Assembly (NCBI GenBank): GCA_947057505.1
Contig: CAMSEM010000019.1
Span: forward strand, 1-17,118
DNA length: 17,118 nucleotides
Direction of reading: 5' to 3'
Source: an uncultured Clostridium sp.
Lineage (GTDB): Bacteria; Bacillota; Clostridia; TANB77; CAG-508
Positions 1 through 6,501 of this stretch are shown piece after piece. Under the pieces are notes generated by a model. That model saw only the letters and a program-made list of their open reading frames with translations. It was not told where the DNA came from and ran no database searches. Each line of letters begins with the position of its first letter. Within the stretch, counting starts at the first letter, position 1. A program made the position numbers and the translations under genes.

Positions 1-118
1 TTTGTATATCTATGCAACCAGAATTTTAAAAGCCCTTTTAGAGAAAGTGTACCTTAATTCACAAGCCTATGACTTGCCGAGCGAACTAACAGCAAAAAAC
101 ATACTATTATTAATAAAT
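1..118. repeat. Partial copy of a MITE-like element (right part), cut by the window edge
   Basis: Bases 1-87 align without gaps to bases 4734-4820 of the complete element at 4686-4851. The stretch 32-87 against 4765-4820 is the most alike, and its last 23 bases (65-87) are identical. The right end (about 88-118) resembles the terminal inverted repeat of that element but has diverged. The left terminal repeat would lie before base 1. No coding potential is seen. The boundary at 118 is approximate. Confidence 0.65.
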
Positions 119-332
119 TTAATTATTCTTATTAGCTGTAAATTGTAACAAATTATTCAATAGTTTTATCCATGTCAGTAGCTTCTATTAGTTTTAAAGT
201 GACTAAATAATTTTTATACATTAAAATTTCTAACTAGTACCTTATTAACACTTAGTATATCTTTCTTACCTATTTTTATCAATTTGATCATTTATATTAG
301 GTGATATCTTTTTGACATAATATTGGTTGCTC

Positions 333-362
333 TTGAAAAATATACTCTATTTGTGATATAAT
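333..362 (+). promoter_or_regulatory. Promoter of the yhbY-type gene
   Basis: TTGAAA at 333-338 and a perfect TATAAT at 357-362 are separated by 18 bases, a standard housekeeping-sigma layout. Transcription would start near 369, giving a leader of about 25 bases before the ATG. The AAAGAGG ribosome site lies at about 380-386. A TTGACA at 312-317 has no suitably spaced -10 box. Confidence 0.65.
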
Positions 363-394
363 TTTACAAATTATATATAGAAAGAGGTTAAAAA

Positions 395-685
395 ATGACA
401 AGTAAACAACGTGCTTATTTAAGAGGTTTAGCAAATTCATTACAGCCTATTTTTCAAATTGGAAAGTCTGGTTTGTCTGATGCTATCATAAAACAATTAG
501 ATGATGCTTTAGAAGCAAGGGAGTTAATTAAGGTTCATGTTCTTGAAACTGCTCCAGAGGATGTAAAAAGTTTAGGAGAGCAAATAGCTTCTTCTACTAA
601 TTGTGTTTTTGTGCAAGCTATTGGTAATAAGCTTACCTTTTACCGTGCTAAGAAAAAAGATGCAAAAATTATATTACCTGAATAA
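395..685 (+). CDS. yhbY: YhbY-family RNA-binding protein (CRS1/YhbY domain)
   Basis: This 96-residue protein is a complete single CRS1-YhbY (CRM) domain, the usual length for bacterial YhbY. It opens with a basic helix (KQRAYLRGLAN) followed by the family hallmark loop IGKSGLSD at about residues 22-29, the GxxG-type RNA-binding turn. The second half has the expected EARELIKVHVLE strand-helix and a C-terminal FYR strand. Family members associate with pre-50S ribosomal particles and are thought to assist ribosome assembly in the cytoplasm. The ATG follows an AAAGAGG ribosome site. The gene has its own promoter and ends in a strong hairpin, so it is probably a single-gene unit. In many Firmicutes it sits in a larger housekeeping cluster, so its isolation here may reflect local rearrangement. 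Confidence 0.93.
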   Translation: MTSKQRAYLRGLANSLQPIFQIGKSGLSDAIIKQLDDALEARELIKVHVLETAPEDVKSLGEQIASSTNCVFVQAIGNKLTFYRAKKKDAKIILPE

Positions 686-690
686 TACTA

Positions 691-739
691 AAAAAAGAAG
701 TAATTCTATCCTAAAAAAGTTTAGGGTTACTTCTTTTTT
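691..739. terminator. Bidirectional intrinsic terminator
   Basis: The arm at 691-703 (AAAAAAGAAGTAA) pairs perfectly with 727-739 (TTACTTCTTTTTT), and a second inner stem pairs 710-715 with 720-725. The A-run and T-run flanking the stem give a U-tract on both strands. It therefore can end the yhbY-type gene on + and the operon reaching 743 on minus. Confidence 0.85.
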
Positions 740-742
740 ATT

Positions 743-1471
743 TTATTCGTTTTGTGTTAATATGGTACTAATCCATATTTGATTTCCGTTTTCATCAGTT
801 ATACGTAAATTTGGGAATGTTTCTTTCATACGTTTATTGGTAAAGTATTCCTCTTCAATTTTATTTTTGATACTAGTAAACCAATTGGTATTTTCTTGTA
901 CTATACTTGTTTTATTGTAATGCTTATTGGTTGCTCTTGTTTCATAAGTACTAACTGCCCATATGGTAACTATTGTATCTATTACTAGGAAGATAAATAA
1001 TAGTATTTGTATATTTTTATTTATTTTAGTAGGTATTTTTTCAATTAGTTTATCTATATTTGGTTTTATAAATTTCATTAATATGATGGCTAAAATTCCC
1101 CAAAATAGGGAGTATAGTGTGCATATTCTTCCATTAATGTCTTTTCCTGTATAGGTATAGTCCCAAAATCTGCTACCATAAATTGCTTCTAGCCCATAGC
1201 TTAGCATGTATTCTGCAATAGATCCTATTAAAAAACCATAAGCAAATAATTTAAAGTAATTTTTTTGTTCTACTTTATCTAAGAAAAAAATAAGCAAAAC
1301 TGCACCTACACCATACACAGGACAAAATGGCCCCCATAAGAGCCCTTTTCTACTTTCTATTACACCTGTTGTAACATATCCAAAAACGGTTTCTATTACT
1401 AAGCCTAATATGCTAAACAAGACAAAATACCAAAATAATTTTGAAATGGAAAGTGTTTGCTTTTTTTCCAT
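743..1471 (-). CDS. Membrane protein, putative ABC-transporter type IV (CmpB-like) family
   Basis: The 242-residue protein has about five hydrophobic segments: FWYFVLFSILGLVIE near the N-terminus, VYGVGAVLLIFFLD, KLFAYGFLIGSIAEYML, LYSLFWGILAIILM and ILLFIFLVIDTIVTIWAV. A hydrophilic tail of about 60 residues follows. The conserved patch GLLWGPFCPVYGVGA and the IGSIAEYM helix are typical of the Pfam family named putative ABC-transporter type IV (CmpB-like), whose members are integral membrane proteins of unproven function. The start at 1471 (MEKKQ) is preferred over GTG at 1480, because that GTG lies inside the AAGGTGAG ribosome site. It follows the 331-residue gene by about 25 bases and may be co-transcribed with it. 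It looks like a chromosomal gene, not part of the restriction system. Confidence 0.75.
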   Translation of the reverse strand: MEKKQTLSISKLFWYFVLFSILGLVIETVFGYVTTGVIESRKGLLWGPFCPVYGVGAVLLIFFLDKVEQKNYFKLFAYGFLIGSIAEYMLSYGLEAIYGSRFWDYTYTGKDINGRICTLYSLFWGILAIILMKFIKPNIDKLIEKIPTKINKNIQILLFIFLVIDTIVTIWAVSTYETRATNKHYNKTSIVQENTNWFTSIKNKIEEEYFTNKRMKETFPNLRITDENGNQIWISTILTQNE

Positions 1472-1495
1472 AACTCTCACCTTTTCCTTAACATA

Positions 1496-2491
1496 CTATT
1501 GTAATTGGTTATTCATCAACTGTGTATAGTGATATTGAAATAGCGCATCTGCCAAAGTAGGGTTGCTTTTTTCTATTTTTCTAATGGCAATATTTTTCAT
1601 GGTTCTAAATGGCTTATATAATGCAAAGCATGGCTTTTTAAAGTATTCATATGAAATGTGTGGGTTTATTCCAAATAGGTAGTTATATATTTCTTCTACT
1701 GTGGTTTGATTAAATGGTAAGTTTTCGTTTAGTTCTACTTCTGGAATAATGTAGTTAATTCCTGTTGTGCTACTTCCTATTTCATCATATACAGAGCTAA
1801 ATTCTGTTTGGTCATTACTATAGCATGGAATTTTAGTTCCATTGTGGTAAATATATTCAAAGAAACTAATTTCTTTTGGGTTTACTTTTAGTTGTGATTT
1901 TTGTGTTGTTTTTTCGAAGATGTCAAATTCTTGCAAAGCGTTAAACCAAATATCTAAAACTGGTGATGCTTGGTTTGTATAGTTTCTATTAGATGCTATA
2001 ATACTTTGAGCTGCATCATAGATATAATTGTTTTCGTAATTTGTAATATGAAATAGAACATTAATACAATCATCTTTTGTGATGAATGCATATTCTGGGT
2101 CTATTTTATATAGTTCATATAATACCATGCATAAAACAACAAAAGGTTTTACTCTTTTTGTGTTGTCTTTGTCATAGTTTACTTTGGTTAAATTTTCTAA
2201 AATAAGTTCTTTGTAAGTTAGCTTATCTTCTAAATAGTATTTAATATTTTCTCCTAGTTTGTTTTTCTTGTTAATAAGCCCTATATTTCTTATAGTGGTT
2301 AATAATGCATTACAATTACCTGATTGTTTAAATTTTTCTGGAAGTTTTTCTATTAATTCATTTGTATCTACCTCTCTGTAATAAAAGTTAGTGTTTATGG
2401 CACTAATCATTGTTTCAAAAAAGTCTTGTCCTTCTTTTGAGAAAAAGTTTTTTCCTCTATCTAAATACCATATATTATTATTTGCGCCCAT
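1496..2491 (-). CDS. Unrecognised protein at the distal end of the restriction operon
   Basis: I do not recognise this 331-residue protein. It is soluble, with no signal peptide or membrane segment. Residues about 40-95 (NALLTTIRNIGLI, then LGENIKYYLEDKLTYKELILENLTK) look like a winged-helix unit followed by helices, a layout also seen at the N-terminus of some restriction enzymes. A mostly helical middle and a basic C-terminal stretch (YEYFKKPCFALYKPFRTMKNIAIRKIEK) follow. No PD-(D/E)XK, HNH or ATPase motif is visible. The ATG has a very strong AAGGAGG ribosome site 7 bases upstream. It lies 157 bases downstream of the methyltransferase on the same strand, so a specificity or accessory role in that system is an inference from position. 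It could also be an independent gene. Confidence 0.7.
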   Translation of the reverse strand: MGANNNIWYLDRGKNFFSKEGQDFFETMISAINTNFYYREVDTNELIEKLPEKFKQSGNCNALLTTIRNIGLINKKNKLGENIKYYLEDKLTYKELILENLTKVNYDKDNTKRVKPFVVLCMVLYELYKIDPEYAFITKDDCINVLFHITNYENNYIYDAAQSIIASNRNYTNQASPVLDIWFNALQEFDIFEKTTQKSQLKVNPKEISFFEYIYHNGTKIPCYSNDQTEFSSVYDEIGSSTTGINYIIPEVELNENLPFNQTTVEEIYNYLFGINPHISYEYFKKPCFALYKPFRTMKNIAIRKIEKSNPTLADALFQYHYTQLMNNQLQ

Positions 2492-2648
2492 GTTGTTACC
2501 TCCTTATTAAATTTAATTTTTCCTATTTTATTACTAAATTCATAGACAATCGTATTTTTTTGAAGCTAATATACTATCTACAGCTTATTTATTTTGTAAC
2601 TATTTTGGATATTTTGTTGCATTATGTGAATATTAATTATCTTAACTT

Positions 2649-3728
2649 TTATCCTAATTTTACTTGCCTCATGATTGCTTTTGTAATTTCTTTTAGAACA
2701 GGCACTGCTATAGAGTTTCCCGATTGCCTATAGGCAACTTTGTCTTCCACTACCACTTTAAAGTCTTCAAATCCCATTAGTTTTAGGCATTCGTTTGGTG
2801 TCATTTTTCTTGCTACTGCTTCTTGTCCTTGGTAAGTTCCTACATAAATACGGTTATCTAAATAATGTTCTGGCTTTGGTTTTTCAATTCTAAAGTCTCC
2901 TATCCAGTTGAATTGTTGATTTGCAGTTTGGCAACCAATTACATCTCTGTTTACTCTTGCTCTTCCTTCGTTTCTTTCTGGGGTCGTAACATAAGTAAAT
3001 CCTTTGACTGGCAAGTAGTACTTATTTTCCACTTCTTCGTCTAGGTAGTCTTCTGCTTTATGCTCTAAATCTACTGGGTCTGGAAATATAAATTCTCCTA
3101 CATTTAAGTCATTACGTATTCCTACTACAAATACTCTTTTTCTCATTTGTGGTAATCCATAATATTGTGCATCTAATATACTTGAATTTATATCATATTT
3201 TAATTCTTTGAAAACATCTTGAATGATTTCCCAAGTTTTTCCTTTATCGTGGTTTAATAGTCCTGTAACATTTTCAAAGATAAATACTTTTGGCTGGGTT
3301 TCTTTGATAATTCTTGCATAGTCATAAAAAAGTGTTCCTCTGGTGTCTTCTAGACCTTTTCTTTTACCAAAGGTGGAAAAACTTTGGCATGGGCTGCCTC
3401 CTACTAACAAGTCTATTTGCCCTTCATATTTTTTACCATTTAAGAATCTAATGTCTTCATACCATCTATCTTCTGATATATCATAATTGGCAAAGTATGA
3501 TTTTTTTACATTGTTTACTTTTCCAGTTTCGTCATACAAATTGCTAATTACTTCTTTGGTTTGTGTTTCGTCTAAATCTTTTACTTTTTCTTTTACTTCT
3601 TCTACATCTATATCTAAATATCTTTCACCATTGTCACAGGCAAAAACAATCTCATATGGTATGTTTAATTGTTTTAGTGCTTGTTCAATGGCTCCTATGC
3701 CGCTAAAGACTGTTGCTAATTTTAACAT
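2649..3728 (-). CDS. DNA (cytosine-5-)-methyltransferase
   Basis: The enzyme transfers a methyl group from S-adenosylmethionine to C5 of cytosine in a specific DNA site. All main C5-methylase motifs are present in order in the 359-residue protein: motif I FSGIGA (residues 8-13, SAM binding), motif IV GGSPCQSF with catalytic Cys114, motif VI ENV (152-154), motif VIII QMRKRVFVVG (194-203), a short target-recognition region about 220-300, motif IX RKMTPNECLKLMGF, and motif X QSGNS (335-339). An acidic insert of about 50 residues separates motifs I and IV. ATG 3728 is chosen over ATG 3746: GAAGGAG is correctly spaced for 3728, while 3746 overlaps the upstream stop and has no ribosome site. It directly abuts the nuclease gene, which supports a modification role protecting host DNA. 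Confidence 0.93.
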   Translation of the reverse strand: MLKLATVFSGIGAIEQALKQLNIPYEIVFACDNGERYLDIDVEEVKEKVKDLDETQTKEVISNLYDETGKVNNVKKSYFANYDISEDRWYEDIRFLNGKKYEGQIDLLVGGSPCQSFSTFGKRKGLEDTRGTLFYDYARIIKETQPKVFIFENVTGLLNHDKGKTWEIIQDVFKELKYDINSSILDAQYYGLPQMRKRVFVVGIRNDLNVGEFIFPDPVDLEHKAEDYLDEEVENKYYLPVKGFTYVTTPERNEGRARVNRDVIGCQTANQQFNWIGDFRIEKPKPEHYLDNRIYVGTYQGQEAVARKMTPNECLKLMGFEDFKVVVEDKVAYRQSGNSIAVPVLKEITKAIMRQVKLG

Positions 3729-3746
3729 TTTTATGTACTCCTTCAT

Positions 3747-4652
3747 TTAAAAGCTTAAATTAATTTGCTCATATTCTAAATTTTCTAATCCAACGATATA
3801 TTCCATTTTTATGATACCTTCTGGCAAAACTCCACCTACAAAGGATTCTGGTACAATTTTAGGAAATTGATTGTTTACTTGATAAATTTTAGATTCTAAT
3901 ATTCTATATTTTTCTGCCAAGCTGGTTGTATTCATATTTGATATTTTATCATATATTTTTTGTAATTTGTACCCTTTCTTCTCTAAAATTTTAATTATAT
4001 CTAAAATGCAATACCCTAAATTGGATTTTTCTAATCTAACAAAGATTAAATTTAAAGGTTTTTGATTATTGGTTTGTAACTGATATTGGCTACTTATATG
4101 TATTTGTGTACCATATTTTTCTATGGTGGATTTTACTTCATAACTTTTACTTGTGGTTTCTATATCATGTGTTCCATAGTTAGTATAAAATACCTCATTG
4201 TTATCTTTTAGTAGATAGTTGATTGCTAATAGTTCTGCTAAAATTGCATAACTCTTTTCGTTTTGTAAGACATTTCCTAATAAAATTTTCCACTTTTGTA
4301 TCCATACTTGTGGATTTTGCACTAATTTTTCTCTGTTTTCTTTATTTTGTATAAAGCTTAAAAAGTCTTCACATATCAGTGAAAATTGTTCCAAAAATTC
4401 TACTTTATTAGTGATTAACTCTAATAATTTGTGATTTTCATTTGAAAAATTTTTAATTTTGGTTACTAATTTTACATTTTCAAACTTTTCTACATAATCA
4501 TTAATATCTAATTTTAGTTCTAATGCAACACCATACCACCCATTATCTTTTACAACATAGGCTTTATACTCATCTAAGGAAGTCGTTATTTCTATCACAT
4601 TATCTCCTTCTGGCATATATTTAAATTTACACTTTAAGTCTTCTTTCAACAT
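3747..4652 (-). CDS. PD-(D/E)XK nuclease-fold protein (DUF4420-like), predicted restriction endonuclease
   Basis: This 301-residue protein carries a PD-(D/E)XK core. A helix with Glu140 (ILAELLAINYLL) is followed by Asp163 (GTHDIE) and by Glu172-x-Lys174 in YEVKST, and then by a strand and HISSQYQL helix matching the usual QL-containing helix of this family. These residues would bind magnesium and cleave DNA. The pattern fits the family known as PD-(D/E)XK motif protein or DUF4420, often found beside Z1-domain proteins and methylases. The N-terminal 120 residues are a mixed strand/helix region of unknown role. GAGGAG lies 7 bases before the ATG. Its stop touches the methylase gene. Upstream, 191 bases including a MITE-like element separate it from the next operon gene, so its transcription may depend on read-through or a local promoter. 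Confidence 0.82.
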   Translation of the reverse strand: MLKEDLKCKFKYMPEGDNVIEITTSLDEYKAYVVKDNGWYGVALELKLDINDYVEKFENVKLVTKIKNFSNENHKLLELITNKVEFLEQFSLICEDFLSFIQNKENREKLVQNPQVWIQKWKILLGNVLQNEKSYAILAELLAINYLLKDNNEVFYTNYGTHDIETTSKSYEVKSTIEKYGTQIHISSQYQLQTNNQKPLNLIFVRLEKSNLGYCILDIIKILEKKGYKLQKIYDKISNMNTTSLAEKYRILESKIYQVNNQFPKIVPESFVGGVLPEGIIKMEYIVGLENLEYEQINLSF

Positions 4653-4685
4653 TTTTCTCTCCTCTCTAGTTTATTAGATTTTTGG

Positions 4686-4851
4686 CAATTTGAAAATAGT
4701 ATCTTTTTGCAGTTAATATGAGTCGAAGGATCATTTGTTTATTTCTGCAATTAGATTATTATGTGCCCTTTTAAAGAAAGTGTGCTGCACTTCACTCGCC
4801 TATGACTTGCCGAGCGAACTATTAACAAAAAAAGATACTATTTTCAAATTG
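4686..4851. mobile_element. MITE-like element with terminal inverted repeats
   Basis: The left end (4686-4717) and right end (4821-4851) are inverted copies of each other. The outermost 23 bases are a perfect match, starting CAATTTGAAAATAGTATC, and the rest differs by an indel of about 3 bases. The 166-base unit has no reading frame of its own. Its internal part (4734-4820) recurs at 1-87 of the window. This is the layout of a non-autonomous miniature inverted-repeat transposable element. No clear target-site duplication flanks it. Its right end overlaps the stop codon of the 235-residue gene, so it interrupts the restriction operon. Confidence 0.8.
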
Positions 4852-5551
4852 TAATAATCACATCTTGAAATAAATCCTCTACATATTGATTAATTCCACC
4901 TTCTACTAAGTATGGGTCTGTTACCTTTACTCTCATGGTGTTTAAAATCATAATTTTTCTAAAGGTTTCTCTGTCTTTTAAATGAATTTGATATTTTTTA
5001 TATAAAATTTGTTTATATAATTCTACCCTATAGCCATATTTTCCCGTTCTTTCTACTAATTGGACAATGGTGTCTGTACTATTTTCTTTTAAAATTTCGC
5101 GTGTTAATTCTTCGTTTTCTTTCCATGCTAAAAATACATACCACCAGATGGATTTTAGCCATATTCTCCTAGAGCTTTGATAAAAACTGTCTGGATTAAA
5201 TGACCATCTTAAGTATACTAAATAGGGGCATACATTTAGCTGCAAATATCTCCATATGGCGTCATTACTTGCAAGATATTTATTCATGCCATATTTCTCT
5301 GTTAGTAGCCTATATAATTTTATTCCAAATAGATAGTCAAACTCATATGCTGCTTTTTTTACCATTTCTTCTGTTATGTTTAATTCGTTCATGGTTTCAT
5401 AAAATATATGGTAAATATCTTGCTTTATTTGGTGATAAGATTGGTCATATGTAGTTTGCTCTGTTTGTTTTATTGTTTTACCTTTATAGTTTTGTTCTAA
5501 TTGTTCATACATGGCTGCTGCTTTTTTCTTGTTTAATTCTAACCACTTCAT
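4844..5551 (-). CDS. Tryptophan-rich Z1-operon protein, possibly DUF6339-like; end set by a MITE
   Basis: This 235-residue protein is mostly helical and rich in Trp and Tyr. The central block (about residues 100-150) reads IWRYLQLNVCPYLVYLRW, then SSRRIWLKSIWWYVFLAW, a W-x-YL...P...RW...RRxWLxxxWW pattern. I associate this with DUF6339-type proteins encoded beside Z1 and GHKL ATPases, but only tentatively. No catalytic motif is obvious, so a structural or DNA-binding accessory role is possible. AAGAGG precedes the ATG. It follows the 312-residue gene by 11 bases. The last codons, ACA ATT TGA, overlap the terminal repeat of the MITE at 4686-4851, so the natural C-terminus may have been altered or shortened. 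Confidence 0.7.
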   Translation of the reverse strand: MKWLELNKKKAAAMYEQLEQNYKGKTIKQTEQTTYDQSYHQIKQDIYHIFYETMNELNITEEMVKKAAYEFDYLFGIKLYRLLTEKYGMNKYLASNDAIWRYLQLNVCPYLVYLRWSFNPDSFYQSSRRIWLKSIWWYVFLAWKENEELTREILKENSTDTIVQLVERTGKYGYRVELYKQILYKKYQIHLKDRETFRKIMILNTMRVKVTDPYLVEGGINQYVEDLFQDVIITI

Positions 5552-5562
5552 AAAAACCTCTT

Positions 5563-6501
5563 TTATAGTAAATTAATTTTTTTTCTAACTGACAAGCTTA
5601 AGTTATTTGCCGAACTTGTATCTATTTCTAAGTATTTTATCCAATAGTTTACTACTTTGGCTATTGTATTTTCTTCGTCATAAGTTTTGTCTGCTATTTG
5701 CGTAATGTCATATCCCTTTTCTTTCATATCTTGTATCAATAGTACAAAAAAGTTTGCTAATATTTCTTGTAATAGCGGACTTAGTTTATCTTGTGTTTCT
5801 GTACAGATTGCAAAAAAGTTTTGATGTGATTTATTTAGGTATAAGCAGATGTTTTCTTTTTCAAATAAGTCTTCATAGATGTCTGTATAATTAAGTTCTA
5901 CTCTCCATAATGGCCCTTTTTCTTCTTCATATATTTGAATAGGAAAGATAGAGCCAATTCCTTCTAAATTGATATAGTATTCTTCTAGAGTTCCTAATAT
6001 GGTACCAGAGTTTTGAGCAAACATCGTGTTTTTTCCGCCTTTTTTTACGTATAAAATAAATTGATAGCCTAATTGTTTAGCAAGTTCTCCTGGCTTAAAA
6101 AATAAATTGCATTTACATTTTAAAGCTGGCTGATTACTTTCATACGTAATTTCTTGTAGGTGAATGGTTTTGATTTGATTGGTACTTTTGCAAAACCACG
6201 TAACAGCAAGCCCTATTATTGCATCTTTACTGGCAATTCCTATGTCATTATCAAATAAAATATTTTTGTTTTCTAATTGTATTTGCATATGGTAATATAG
6301 GTCATTTTCTAATGGATTCCATTGTCCATATTCGTCATCTAGTATGGTTACCTTTTCTGTTTCATTGGTAGGAGTAAGGCTTAATTTTTGTTCTACCTTT
6401 TTTTCATTATGATAATAGAGATTTTGTTTTGTTATTTTAAAGTTTACTTTTTCTTTTAAGTAGTTGTTTAAAACAGGAAAACTATCTAATACATGATTCA
6501 T
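5563..6501 (-). CDS. Unrecognised Z1/GHKL-operon protein
   Basis: I do not recognise this 312-residue protein from its sequence. It appears strand-rich in the first two thirds (for example VTILDDEYGQWNPLENDLYYHMQIQLE and ALKCKCNLFFKPGELAKQLGYQFILYVKK), with helices in the C-terminal third (LQEILANFFVLLIQDMKEKGYD and IAKVVNYWIKYLEI). There is no signal peptide, membrane segment or recognised catalytic signature. Its ATG overlaps the stop of the GHKL ATPase gene in an ATGA arrangement and has an AAAGGAGG ribosome site, so translation is coupled and equal dosage with the ATPase is likely. A physical partner or DNA-recognition subunit of the GHKL ATPase is the simplest inference. Confidence 0.75.
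   Translation of the reverse strand: MNHVLDSFPVLNNYLKEKVNFKITKQNLYYHNEKKVEQKLSLTPTNETEKVTILDDEYGQWNPLENDLYYHMQIQLENKNILFDNDIGIASKDAIIGLAVTWFCKSTNQIKTIHLQEITYESNQPALKCKCNLFFKPGELAKQLGYQFILYVKKGGKNTMFAQNSGTILGTLEEYYINLEGIGSIFPIQIYEEEKGPLWRVELNYTDIYEDLFEKENICLYLNKSHQNFFAICTETQDKLSPLLQEILANFFVLLIQDMKEKGYDITQIADKTYDEENTIAKVVNYWIKYLEIDTSSANNLSLSVRKKINLL

Noticed and set aside
319..940. Shared 15-mer TATTGGTTGCTCTTG near 320 and near 925
   Set aside because: It lies in a promoter region and in a coding region, with no match in flanking bases. Chance in AT-rich DNA is the simplest explanation.
2492..2648. Possible promoter between the methylase and the 331-residue gene
   Set aside because: No pair of -35 and -10 boxes with acceptable spacing was found on the minus strand, so I do not report one.
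2410..2733. 107-codon + strand frame spanning the gap between the 331-residue gene and the methylase
   Set aside because: It overlaps both minus-strand genes and has no plausible ribosome site. The hydrophobic, Leu/Tyr-rich composition is typical of antisense AT-rich frames.
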